From NCBI GenBank assembly GCA_949752745.1, contig OX457029.1:13022039-13086038 (forward strand): DNA of 64,000 nt, given 5' to 3'. This document shows positions 23,147-33,972 of the stretch, piece after piece; positions within the stretch are counted from its first letter, which is position 1; every line of letters begins with the position of its first letter. Origin of the DNA: Protula sp. h YS-2021 (taxonomy: Eukaryota > Annelida > Polychaeta > Sabellida > Serpulidae). The position numbers and the translations under genes are program-made. The notes under the pieces were generated by a model. The model was given only the letters and a program-made list of their open reading frames with translations. It did no database searches and had not been told where the DNA came from.

Positions 23147-24240
23147 ATGGATATAAATTATAAAAATATACGCGTACTATTGGCGGGAGCTGTGCTGTTT
23201 GTTGTTGAGATAATCTACCGCTTGAATGTAAATAAAAACGTAAAAACGGCGTTGGATTTGAAAAGCATACAAAGGGCTTACATTACTGAAATGCGAAAAC
23301 ACAGTGCAGACCCAAAAACGCTATCTGCTAAAGCAATGGACATAATGGACGTACCAACTATTAATTTTTTGCCAGAGTTTAAAAGCCCGTGTTTTTATAT
23401 TCTTAGCTCTAGAAACAAAACAGCATGTGGGAATTCTGGTCATGTTGTTGGAGAATCTAATTGCAGATTTCGATTCCAGTGCTTGCCCAAGTTTTTCATA
23501 GTTGGAATGCCAAAATCTGGTACAACTGATTTGTGGTTTAAATTGACGATGCACCATTTAATTTTTTCCTCTATTAAAAAAGAACCGCACTGGTGGGACA
23601 ACAAAGCTCTTAAAAATGAACCACTTCGTAACTATGTACTGCAATATGCGTCAGGTACGGCGAAAATAGCTCAGGGCAACACTGGTATCGCGCTGGGAGA
23701 TTTTACCCCTGGATATTCCTGGAATAATGATAACTGGCACCGGGATAAGCGTAATCTTGGAGCCCAAGAACCCCGGATATTATTGCCGCATAAAATAGGT
23801 CATCTACTGTCCAACTCGAAAATTATATTTATGTTCCGTAACCCAGTCGATCGTTTGTTCTCGGAATATAAGTTTCACGGAAGAGATATGAGGAGATTAA
23901 ATGGTGAGGACTTCGATCGGAAGGCTCGTCAAGGAATAAAATGGTGACGAAACTGTGTTGCCCAGCTGCCAGAAAGACGATGCGCGTAAGGATACAAGTT
24001 TCCTGAAAATCTAAGGCCCGTTGGCGATTCTGAATTTTTCATGGGCCTGTCAAGAAAAAAAGCAAAAATGGTGGCATGGCGATATAGTGGCGGGGGATGG
24101 CGTGAGACGGTGCATTTATGCCATTTTTGCGGAGGATTATCTCAGTGTATTTAACCGTTCCAATGTCTTGTTTCTAAAGTTTGAAGATTTTGCAGCTAAT
24201 CCTTTGAATGTGATGAGGACTAAAATCTTGCCATTTTAGA
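23147..24240 (+). pseudogene. CHST15-like sulfotransferase (266-codon intact part, broken 3' end)
   Basis: Resembles CHST15 (GalNAc 4-sulfate 6-O-sulfotransferase), a Golgi type II enzyme using PAPS. The ATG lies just after a pyrimidine tract and CAG, so a 5' non-coding exon is likely. Visible parts: membrane anchor at residues ~9-24, 5'-PAPS motif PKSGTTDLW (122-130), KEPHWW (145-150), DFTPGYSW (185-192) and 3'-phosphate motif RNPVDRLFSEY (231-241). A TGA at 23945-23947 ends the frame after residue 266. Homology continues through a second stop (about 23990) and a frameshift to a C-terminal piece (24021-24239, with CIYAIFAEDYLSVF). The family is usually longer, so I judge it a recent pseudogene; a truncated but expressed protein is possible. 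Confidence 0.75.
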
Positions 24241-25402
24241 TCTGCCAGCTTTTAATGAAACTACTAAAATGCAAATACAGAGATTGCAGAATGAAAAAAG
24301 CCAAGATTTTTTACAGGAGATGTTCTAAAAGTTCTACCAAAAACTAGGGCGATATTACAAGATTTTTTCCTGCCTTATAATCAGAGGCTGAGAATTTTAA
24401 CGGGGCAGGAGCAGTTTTCGTGGAGCTAGTTTGGGTCAACGGTCAGATGTTTCTGTTGAACTGACCCCTTTACCTCACACTACCCTTCCGGTCAGCGATG
24501 TCCGCCCTCCCCCCCTCCCCGCCCGTACCCAATGGCGGCCCGTTTACCTCAGTTGACCCACCACCATTCCCAGGCAAATGCCCTTCCGGTCAGCGAGCTC
24601 CACTCTCCCCAAGCCATAATTTACCCCCGATCCCACCACCTCACCGTACAATTTCATTTTTATGTCGAATAATTTGATGTCCTACCCTATCACTTTACCA
24701 ATATTTTGAAGTCAGTTGACATCTAGCTAGCCAGCCGCCCTACATCTCCCTCCTTCCCCTTCAGACAGTACATTAGGCAAAGAAGCCATCGGGATTAAAG
24801 TTATTAGCCTGCTGTGACGTCCCACCCACATTGGAAAAAGGTCGAATTCGATTAATGGTTTTTTAACTGTGGAAATCGAAACAAGGTCTATCTTCTGACG
24901 GCGGAAAGACACCGATTATCCTACGTCTAAACAGCGTCTATCTCCCGACGATGGAACCACGATTCCCCAACCTCTAATCAACGTTTCAAAGAGGCTCCAG
25001 ATGGATGTAGAAACAGAGTCTCCCGACGTTGCACAGACGTTAGTACAAAGCAATGTAGATGTCGGAAAGTGAATTGCCTGCTAATGTCATTCATGACGCG
25101 TCATCGTTAATCCTCCTTAAGGAATTTCCTACAGTAGGCCAACCGGTAACGCAAGATATATAAGAAGTTAATTTTGATGAACACCTTTCCAAATTAGACA
25201 TAGCAAATCTTGCGCACCCATGACATCCTGCTATTTCGCATCCTCATATTTACCTCTCAGAGTTTTCATTTTCGGCAAGCGATAATATGACGAGGTTGTT
25301 GCTAAGTTGTGACCTAGCGTGTATACAACCTTGATTTTCCGACATCTATATAACGTCCAACGTCTATTCAACGTTAAATCCAAGACACTGATTAGGCGTC
25401 AG
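24241..25402. other. Gene-free flank with ACGTC-type repeat words
   Basis: The first ~200 bp align with the 3' flanks of the two CHST15-like remnants (GTTTTCGTGGAGCTAGTTT). Then come C-rich sequence and scattered AACGTC/GACGTTG words (24900-25060, 25320-25400). No convincing open frame. Confidence 0.5.
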
Positions 25403-25416
25403 GGGAGAGAGAAAGT

Positions 25417-25483
<67 letters not shown>
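25403..25483. repeat. Interrupted (GA)n microsatellite
   Basis: About 80 bp of GA repeats with a few AAAG, GTGA and CAGA interruptions, in the same setting as 20808-20853. Confidence 0.95.
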
Positions 25484-25530
25484 CAAGGGGTGTAGAGAGA
25501 GACAGAGAGAGGGGGAAGGAAGATCATATT

Positions 25531-26705
25531 CCCAGTAAACATTCCGACGTCACATCAATGATGCAAACACGTCACACCCGGCGTCGGATCAACGTCGGGT
25601 TTTGGTTATTTATGCCAGTCGTAAAATCATCTCAATCAATGTTGCATAAAGGTTGCAAATGGAAGTCGAAAGAGCGTAGAAAAGTTCGATTGTCGTCGGG
25701 AAATATTAATCTAGAATCGCCGCCTATATAGCGAAAATTCGTCACATGACCTGCCGTCGGCCATTCGGTCAAGGAGGGTATATATGCAGTCGATTTTTAA
25801 GAAAATATTTCAGTAACAAGTAGGAACAAATTGCGCTTTCTTGATATTCTCGGATTTTACACCTGACGTCTATATGTTTGACGTTTATCAAACGTTCATT
25901 TTCGACGTCTATTCGGCATTCCACTAAAGACGTTGATTAGGCGTCGGAGAACGTTGCATTTTGGTTTCGACTACCCAGCAAACATTAAGACGTCAGAATG
26001 AGGTCGGGTCGACGTCGTAACCCGACGTTTCCGACGTCGGACTGACGTGCCGGTTTTGGTTGTATATGAAATGGAACCGACGTCGGGTTTTCAACGTCAG
26101 AATGACGTCGGGTTCCGACCTAAATCCGACGTCGGAATTAAATCGGTTTTAGGTTGAATATGAAATTGGCACCGACGTCGGATTCCGACCTGAAACTAAC
26201 TAGAGTTATATAATTAATAGATAATTAACCATTCAACTGCTGTTGTGAAATACATACGAAAGCATTTTTATGTACATTTTTACAATCTAGAAAGAAAAAT
26301 ACCGACGCGCCATCAAAATTCTAAAATTTTCATGTAAAATTCACGTTTTTTCTTTCTCTTTTTTAATATGACTACCATTTCCGGTGAGCGATAATAACGT
26401 TCATCGCTTTTTGGTCGTTTTCGCAACGTCGGAATGACGTCAGAAAACCGACGTCGGAATAAAGACGGGTTTTGGGGTAATAGGTCAGAATATGGTTGTG
26501 AAGTCGTCGCGACCAAAATCCAACTTTTTTTCAACCAAAAAAGACGTCGGTTGTTTGCTGGGTAAAAGCAACGTCTAGGCAACGTTGCTTATCGAACCCC
26601 TATTCAACATTGCATCAAAGGCTTTGACAAGACGTTGATCGTGATTTAGTCTGGACAACGTCCTAACCTTAAATCGACGTTGGATCGACGTTGAATCATT
26701 TACTG
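25531..26705. mobile_element. ACGTC-rich element with CCCAGTAAA / TTTACTGGG ends
   Basis: The ends are inverted (CCCAGTAAAC at left, ATTTACTGGG at right). The interior is packed with GACGTC, AACGTTG and CGTCGG words. A second element (25974-26562) is nested inside. The unnested relative at 54048-54677 has CCCAGCAAA at left and ATTTACTGGG at right. No protein. The family is probably a MITE; flanking duplications are unclear. Confidence 0.55.
25974..26562. mobile_element. 589-bp MITE with CCCAGCAAACA inverted ends and TA duplication
   Basis: Left end CCCAGCAAACA (25974-25984) and right end TGTTTGCTGGG (26552-26562) are perfect inverses, flanked by TA on both sides. The related sites near 2028 and 54500 read CGACTAATAGCAACG with no insert, so they show the empty target. 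Inside, variants of GACGTCGG and CGACGTCGGGTT recur in both orientations. There is no transposase. A TA duplication fits Tc1/mariner-type or related transposition; the family assignment is inferred. Confidence 0.85.
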
Positions 26706-27121
26706 GGCAACGGTAAAAGCATAAGAGCGGGTGGGTCTGCCTGAAACTGGTCAAGAATTAGCAATTTTGAAATGAAATATTTTTTTTACACATGTAATAA
26801 GCAAGCCAGCCCTGAGCGAACATAATACAGGCTATGTTTCTTTTTTGTGGTAAATTCCACCAGTTGTTGTAAAATGGCTGAACAATTTCGCAGATCAAGC
26901 CAGCGTTCATAACTACCTGTGAAAAATAAACAAACATATAGGATAGCTAGAGGTTTTATTGATTTCCTTAACTCGTCCTTGTCTTTTATTCGGTGACAAC
27001 AGTCAAAACTGCCACCCCACTATACACCCCCTCCCTCTTTCTGCTACCTCCTGTAGTTTTATTCTGTTTTCAGCTCCCCGGTCCTGACACAGCCCAGCTG
27101 TCACAGCCCCATTCCCTCACT

Positions 27122-27510
27122 CTAGCCTCATTGCCACAGCCCAACCCTCACCTAGCCTCATTCTCTCAACACCCCTCTCCCCAGCCTCATTGCCACATCC
27201 AATCCCTCACCCCAGCCTCATTCTCTCAACACCCCTCTCCCCAGCCTCATTGCCACGCCCAACCCTCACCCCAGCCTCATTCTCTCAACACCCCTCTCCC
27301 CAGCCTCATTGCCACATCCAATCCCTCACCCTAGCCTCATTCTCTCAACACCCCTCTCCCCAGCCTCATTGCCACGCCCAACCCTCACCCCAGCCTCATT
27401 CTCTCAACACCCCTCTCCCCAGCCTCATTGCCACAGCCCAACCCTCACCCCAGCCTCATTCTCTCAACACCCCTCTCCCTAGCCTCATTGCCACAGCCCT
27501 ACCTTCACCC
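27122..27510. repeat. 59-60-bp minisatellite, about 6.5 units
   Basis: Units containing AGCCTCATTGCCACA and AGCCTCATTCTCTCAAC begin at 27122, 27181, 27241, 27300, 27360, 27419 and 27479. Two unit types alternate (CATCCAATCCC versus CGCCCAACCC). The + strand has almost no G. A 141-codon open frame through it (27190-27615) is a product of the repeat. Confidence 0.9.
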
Positions 27511-29166
27511 CCATTATCAACCCTCATCCCAATTATCAACCCTCACCCCCATTATCATTGCCCCAGATCAAGTTTCACACTAATCTCATTATCACAACCT
27601 CTCATCCGTACCTAATTGTCGCACCCCTCCCCCTTTAATATGCCCCCTTTCCTTATTAGAAAATAAGAAGAAAAGGAGTATTACGGAAAATTCAGTTACA
27701 AGGAAATATTACACTAAAACATTACTATCAGGGCGTAGAGGTTGAATCCGTACTCATAAACGCGACGCATAGGCCTTTTCTTTTTTCTAAGCATTTCTTC
27801 ACCAATGTTTCTTCACTTACGACCACAGGTAGCATAAAAAAGAAGTGATAACAAACGAATAAAACAGTATTGTTGGGTGAAATCAATAAGTCTAAAAATA
27901 AAAGAAATTCGAAGTAACGCTTTTAAACTGCTGACAAATCGATTGCGCATAAATACGGTACTTATTCCCACTATTCGGGTGAGGGGAGAGGGCGCAGTTA
28001 CGTAGTTTTGGATTTTTTAAAAAAAATAAGATTCAAATATACCACACACTGTAATTCCGTAATTAGAACAGATCGCTTATCTAATTATAAAGTTAATTTG
28101 AAAAAAGATATTTTGAGCCATTGCTGAACATCGGAAAACGAAAATAATTATATTTTATCGAAAACATGAACGCAAACGTTCAAAAATAAGTGGAGCGCTG
28201 TAGTTCAACTCAAAATAGTCTGAGGAATGGGTCTGGTTTTAGGAATTCATTTATTGAGAGCCTCTATCGGCGATGAATCGATTACAGAAATGAGACCCGA
28301 AAATATTACGAATTTCATTCGGTACGTAAAATATGTTCTATGGTGGTAGGATACACTTTACAAGCCCTTTTAGTGGGAGCGTTACAACAGCTGTTTTATA
28401 ATCATAACAAGTGACAAAAAGATTGCAAATATAGTCGAAGCAGTATGTTAAGTTCAACCTACAGTGCAATTTGAAATACCTGTTGACAAAAGCGTTCGAA
28501 AAGTCTCTGGAGAATCGATTCCGCGTACTTGGGGTCGAGTACACACGTACGTGGCTAGCGCATTGATTCACCGATACTTTAGCAGGGACGTCCTAACACT
28601 ATTCACATGCATGATATTATCTAAAATATCTCAAATGCTTAAAAGGTTATTTGCGTTTATGGCTTCTGCATTTCATCAAATCTTTGCTAATAGAGGTAAC
28701 ATGACCTTTGAGAGATGAAAAGAAAATAATTCACAGAATAATAAGCTTAGTTTCTACAATATAAAATGTTTTCGTGCTGCAAGAGGTTATGCGAACACTT
28801 CTCCCATTTTCTCCTACGGTAGAGAAGGCCATGGGTAATTACGTGTTAATTGAACTGCCACCAATTTTATCCATAAGGACACTCGAAGCATAGTATTTTT
28901 TGTTCATCCTATTTTTATTTTGCAAACTTTAATTGAATATTGATAGAGTACTGCGTTTCAATATTATCTATTCAAGTATTATTTCGTTCCTTTATACGTT
29001 TCTATGGCAACATATGCACCGAAGGTGAGAGCGATAAAAAAGGTTTATCCTGCGAAAGCTTTCTGCTTCTCGGTAGCAATTTTTTACTTTCATTTTTAGT
29101 AATAATATATTTATCGTAATTAGGATTTTTCAAGTGAGGTCTGAGTAATTGTTTACCCAACAGTGG

Positions 29167-29350
29167 CCATTTTCACAAAAGTTAACTGTACAGTTAACTG
29201 ATTCCATTAGCAGCTACAAAGTAAATGAATAAGTTTAACATGTTAAACAAACCAAATCCACCTAAAATGGTTTTCGTGAGACAGGTGGGTCAATTGATTT
29301 TCACTTATAGGAGTGCAGTTAACTGCGCAGTTAACTTTTGTGAATACGGG
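29167..29350. mobile_element. GTTAACTG double-palindrome MITE, copy 2
   Basis: Orthologous to 4907-5098 within the older block A copy, with the same GTTAACTGTACAGTTAAC and GTTAACTGCGCAGTTAAC ends and a shortened middle. Confidence 0.6.
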
Positions 29351-31147
29351 GACAGAGAATGAGAACAAGATCAATTTTCATTTCTGTCCTCAACAGCGTT
29401 ACGTGAGTCTCAGGCTGGTTATTTCTTTCAATACAATTTTATATTGGAAAAGGACATTATCAAACCGGTATTGTTTATTGACCTCGACAATCCTTTTCTT
29501 GGCATTAATAACCCTCTACCCCTAGCCCCCAACCCCACCAGCCCCTACCCCCCCCCCAGGCTCCCAAGTGTATGCTCACCTTGATGACACCAGGGCCCGT
29601 ATTCGATTTTACGGTAAAAGACTTTTTTTAATTTCAAAAATTGCTTTGTTGTGCAAACTTACAAATGCATGGCAAGCCGTGGTTAAAAGAAAATATATAC
29701 CAAACAGGGAGTTGACAAATATTTGACTTCTTCATAACCATGGTATAAAAGTTTATGAGCAAATCTGGCTGGTGTACCAAAGTACCCAGCCCCCTCCCCC
29801 CCCCCCCAAACCTCCAACCCCAAGCCTAAAGCCTTGATTACCAGTTATCTGCCTTTGGTAATTTCTTCGATTTTAGGCGTGGGTTGATTGATCGAGTATT
29901 TTTTTTGCGCATTGAGAGGTTCTTTCCTGTTTTTTTTCACATTGAGCTTATTGCACATCTAACTCAAATAAACTCAAAGGACGCAATATCCAATGACGTC
30001 ATAATCCTCTGTTTACGATTCATGCTGATTAGAATGTGCAACAGTTGAGAATTCAGCTAAACACGGAAACAAGGCAATATTTTGTAGGGATTTTACCCGT
30101 TGGGGATTACCCTCAGGGACTTTACCAAAGAGGGACTTTGCCCGCCTTACCCGCGGTATCACATTACCGGGGTAAACGGTAATCTACCCCCGGTCACTTG
30201 TCCCCCCTGGTCATCTGCCACCCGGTAATCTGCCCCCCCCCCCAATAAATTTGCGATATTAGGTAAACTGCCCTCTTCTCACCAGACATTTCTTATGTAT
30301 GTTTCTATATTATAAGAATTTTATATTGCACTGATTTTATATTACTTCGTAATGAAAACGTTATTTGGTGATTTTAGTAACCAAGTGACACGGTTCGTCC
30401 GAGGGCGCGTTCGTCCGTTTTCTTCACACCGAAATTCAGAAAAACGCACGATAATCAGGGCGCGCGTTTCCGAAACGCTCGTTGGAAAGGAAGAAAACTC
30501 GCAAATCAAGGGAGCGCGTTCGATTTTTTTTTAACTTTTTGTACATTTTTAATAGGCGTTTATTTTATTTTTTGCACTGCAGCCACGACGTTTATTCAGG
30601 AAGGCATTTATTTGAGGCAGGGCGTTTATTCAAAGAAAAAAACTAAACAACATCTGTTTGAGGTCGTGACGCCTATCGGCCAATATACAACCTAACAAAG
30701 AGGTTGTAGTTGGTCGTTTGGCGTCGCAATCAAATGATGTCTATCAAACGTCTTTGATGCAACGTTGAATAGACATCTGAACATGGTTGCAAATAAAATC
30801 GAAACAACGTAATTTTCCCCTACCTTTATGCGCCGTCAGTAAAACCCACCAAAAATCAACTTTGAAGAGAAAAAAATCAAAACAACAACAACAACAACAA
30901 CAACAAAAAACAAGCCAAAATCAACTTTGAACTTTGAGCTGGGACACGTGACTTAAAATATGTAGACCGGATTTCATAGAGCAATTTGTTTATATGAAAA
31001 AAGTATGGAAGAGAGGAGATATTTCAAACAATAAAGGTGGTAACACAAAATAAAATATGCCAAGATCAAAATGACTTTAAACAATTTTAAAACAATGAGG
31101 ATAACAACCAGTTATTACAAGCAAAAACTTTAGCAAGTATTTTAAAC

Positions 31148-32094
31148 ATGGCGGACAGTGACAAACTGGTGGACATAAAGGGAGCATTAAAAAATTCAAA
31201 AGTAAACACTTCGTCGTTCGCTGCTCATTCTGATGTCACCGGAGAGCAAATATGTGAAATTATCACAAAAAATACTGAAGAACTACTGGTAACACCAGTA
31301 AAATTCAGACCAAAAGAGAAAAGCCCAAAGAACAAAAAAACTGCGAAAAAAGCATGCAAACGGACACGATCTGACACTCTTAGCCAAACTGCAAAAAGCG
31401 AAAGTCATGATGACTGGGAAGACTGTAACGTAATTTCAAATTTCGAACAAAAACTCGAGAAAAATTTGGATAGAATAATCGAAAATATCACCAAAAGTGT
31501 AGAGCAAAAACTGGAGGATAATTGATCACCTTTGATCTCAAGACTGGAGAATAAGTTAATCGCCAGAGTGGATAAAATTATTGACTCAAAAATAACAGCC
31601 AAAATTGCTGAGGTCGACGAGATAAATACCTTAGTGCTGTCGGTGGACACATATCAAAACATAGCAGGTGAAAACTCATAAAAATAAGTGAGTTGATCAA
31701 CGATAATCCAGTCACTAACAAAATAGTAGCTATCCAAGAAGACACGGTCAGTACAAATGACTTCAAAACATTAACAGACGAAGTAGGTCAGCTCACTGCA
31801 AAGCTGACGAAACAAAATCAAGGGGAGGATTGCAAGCGATTGATCGAGATTATTTTGAGTCAACATATGCGTTTGCATATGCGAAATTCCGTGGACGTAG
31901 CACACAGGTTGGCAAAAACAAACCCGTCAAAACCTTCCGGAGTTATCGTGAGATTTAACACGATAACTGATAAAAGTCGGGTACTGCAGAATAGCCAGCT
32001 ACTTCGGGGAACTGGAATATTTATTCGCCAGGACGCCCCTTCCGCCTTCCAGCAGCGCAGAGAATACCTATCCAGAGCTCTGAAGAACGCTTAA
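31148..32094 (+). pseudogene. LINE ORF1: coiled coil, RRM-like and C-terminal domain (broken)
   Basis: Probable RNA-binding chaperone of the LINE particle. From ATG 31148, 125 codons include a Lys-rich stretch (RPKEKSPKNKK) and the start of a coiled coil; a TGA stops it at 31523-31525. The same frame continues to about 31680 with coiled-coil sequence, and then a frameshift leads into the frame open from 31693. That part holds an RRM-like region (VDVAHRLAK, GVIVRFNTITDK) and the L1-type motif LLRGTGIFIRQDAP. A TAA at 32092-32094 falls inside the C-terminal domain, which resumes in the same frame (RDKLKFKGKFFSV) and runs into the NADAR domain. The RRM looks short compared with other L1 ORF1 proteins. 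Confidence 0.75.
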
Positions 32095-32688
32095 ACAATC
32101 GACCCGCATGCCAAACTAGTTAGGGACAAACTGAAATTCAAAGGAAAGTTTTTTTCAGTGCAAGACATTAACACCGCGGGGATAAACGACGAGGGTAACA
32201 CTGTGATGAATGAGACGCAAGTTAAATTCTACGGCTACCTGTGGCCTTTTAGTAACTTTTTCAAGACCACTGTTAAACTAGATGGGAGGCTCTTTAACTG
32301 CGCCGAGCAAGCCTACCAGTACATGAGGGCGCGGAGAGTCGGAGATTTTGGCACCGCCTTTCACATCATGCGAGAAAGGAACCCGGTGGCGATGAAAAGA
32401 CTGGGTAAAAAATTCAAGTCAAGTAGCCAGGAGGAAAGAGAACAGGACTTAAAGCTTATGGAAGAGGTTGTGCATTGCAAGTTTTCCCAAAATCCAGAGC
32501 TAAAACAAACACTATTAAGGACATCAAAAAGACATATTATGGAGTGCAACCCTTATGACACTTTTTTTCGACGGGGCTCGGAATGGGCCACAGATCCTTG
32601 GATAAAATGCAATATCCCGGGAAAAATCATATTGGAAGGCTGCTTGAAGTTGTGCGGGAGCAGCTCAGTTGAGAGGCAGGTAGGGTAA
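32095..32688 (+). CDS. NADAR (YbiA/DUF1768-like) domain joined to LINE ORF1
   Basis: 197 open codons follow the ORF1 stop in the same frame; the first in-frame ATG is at 32206. After the end of the ORF1 C-terminal domain, a complete NADAR domain runs from about 32221 to 32665. Its family motifs are visible in order: WPFSNFF, LDGRLFNCAEQAYQYMRA, AMKRLGKKF, CKFSQNPELKQTLLRT, MECNPYDTFF and DPWIKCNIPGKIIL. The last differs from the usual W-G-x-N pattern. NADAR proteins cleave N-glycosidic bonds in riboflavin intermediates, and some remove ADP-ribose from guanine in DNA. In this element the natural product was probably one ORF1-NADAR protein. A role in countering host ADP-ribosylation or in processing nucleic acid is speculation. 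Confidence 0.8.
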   Translation, partial: TIDPHAKLVRDKLKFKGKFFSVQDINTAGINDEGNTVMNETQVKFYGYLWPFSNFFKTTVKLDGRLFNCAEQAYQYMRARRVGDFGTAFHIMRERNPVAMKRLGKKFKSSSQEEREQDLKLMEEVVHCKFSQNPELKQTLLRTSKRHIMECNPYDTFFRRGSEWATDPWIKCNIPGKIILEGCLKLCGSSSVERQVG

Positions 32689-33950
32689 AACAAAATAAAA
32701 ATTGCAGAAATAGTTATGCTTGTGACCCGCGTTGTTGTGAGTCTTGTGTGTTCAGCTCAATGCATTGTACGTGTTGTTCCACCAAGGTGTTGATTACATT
32801 TGGGGGTAACTGGTTTCAGCTGTTCAATATGGCGATATAAGGCATGTTATGGGTGGGAACACACAAAAGCAGGCGCTGCATGTGAAAGGCCATTATAGGG
32901 CGATACAAAACCAAATGTAAAAGATCACTTCTAAAAGCAGTCAAAGATGTAACTCCCATCAGAAAAATACCAGAATTGGAATAAACGTGGGTACCAGAGT
33001 TCTAAACAGCTGGTGGGATCAATGTTCATCCACAACTCTGTGTAACAAAAAGCTCTTGGTCCTGCATAGTAACACTATGGTGCATTGTGTATTTCCTGCA
33101 GCCCATCTACAACTGAGGGGAAGGGGGAGTTCAAAACGTCCCTGACCAATTTGCAATAGAACCAACCTGAGAGCCACGAATCAAAAATAAACACACCAAT
33201 TGCCTATAATTGTATTTCACAGCACATTTGGTTTTTAAAATTGTGGTGTTGGTCATTGAATGAACCAAAATATACACTGTAATGCGTGTATTGCTTGCAA
33301 ACATAGTTGTTTGAAATTGTGAATCGAATTCAAAGCAGTATATATGGTGCTCCATGTATTATGTCGATGTGTTTGGGCTGCCGTCAGAATTATTTCATGT
33401 GTATAATATGACGGTATATGGAGTACTACGAGTGGTGACAGAAGAAAGATTAAACATGTGTGTGAAAGACCACGGTTGGAGCCTTATGAAGCCAAAGGTG
33501 TGACTTACTATTTTCGAACTTATGGTTTTATATTGCTCGTGGCCTCTGACGTATCACTCCTGTGATAACAATATCATACCCGCTCATAAAACGCTTACTC
33601 CAAAGCAATGAACCTACCCAGATGATTCCCATAAAACAGTTGTACCCATTCTCTTCTATACCACTATTCCGTTGCTTTACTCGTAACATCTATGCAATTA
33701 TCTTCTCGTGGAAAATCTCAAAGTATCTAAGAATAAATGCTCTATTTCCGTCACTTATATGTATTGCACGATTGCTGTGCACGAAAAATACACGCGTCCT
33801 TTACGTTACACGTTCTTCACTGTGCTGTTTAGAGTAATTTTCTGTTTATGTGCTTATACCCATGTGTCTGTGCGTTTATGTGTTGTTATTGTTGGTTGTT
33901 TTTGGTTGCTTGTTTTTCATGCAGGACGGTTGGTAGGCTTCGGTTTGGCA
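32689..33950 (+). other. Long spacer between LINE ORF1-NADAR and ORF2
   Basis: At about 1.26 kb this is unusually long for an L1-type inter-ORF spacer. One open stretch of about 58 codons (about 33310-33503, ending in TGA, with VDVFGLPSELFHVYNM) is not recognised. The final ~120 bp are rich in T and G. The spacer may hold an internal promoter, an older insertion or a decayed extra ORF. Confidence 0.4.
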
Positions 33951-33972
33951 CATGTCGTTGTTGAAGATCAAA

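Noticed and set aside
27190..27615. 141-codon Pro/His/Ser-rich repeat protein
   Set aside because: It is entirely the 59-60-bp minisatellite. The + strand nearly lacks G and hence stop codons, and the frame is not kept in other block A copies.
30352..30534. 60-codon basic frame, similar to 58364-58552
   Set aside because: It lies in the GCGCGTT/GGCGTTTATTC repeat segment, is cut by a deletion in block A copy 1, and its C-terminal part is in another frame in the twin.
32689..33950. A separate host gene inserted between the LINE ORFs
   Set aside because: Only a short unrecognised open stretch is present and there are no target duplications around it; kept as a finding, not as a gene.
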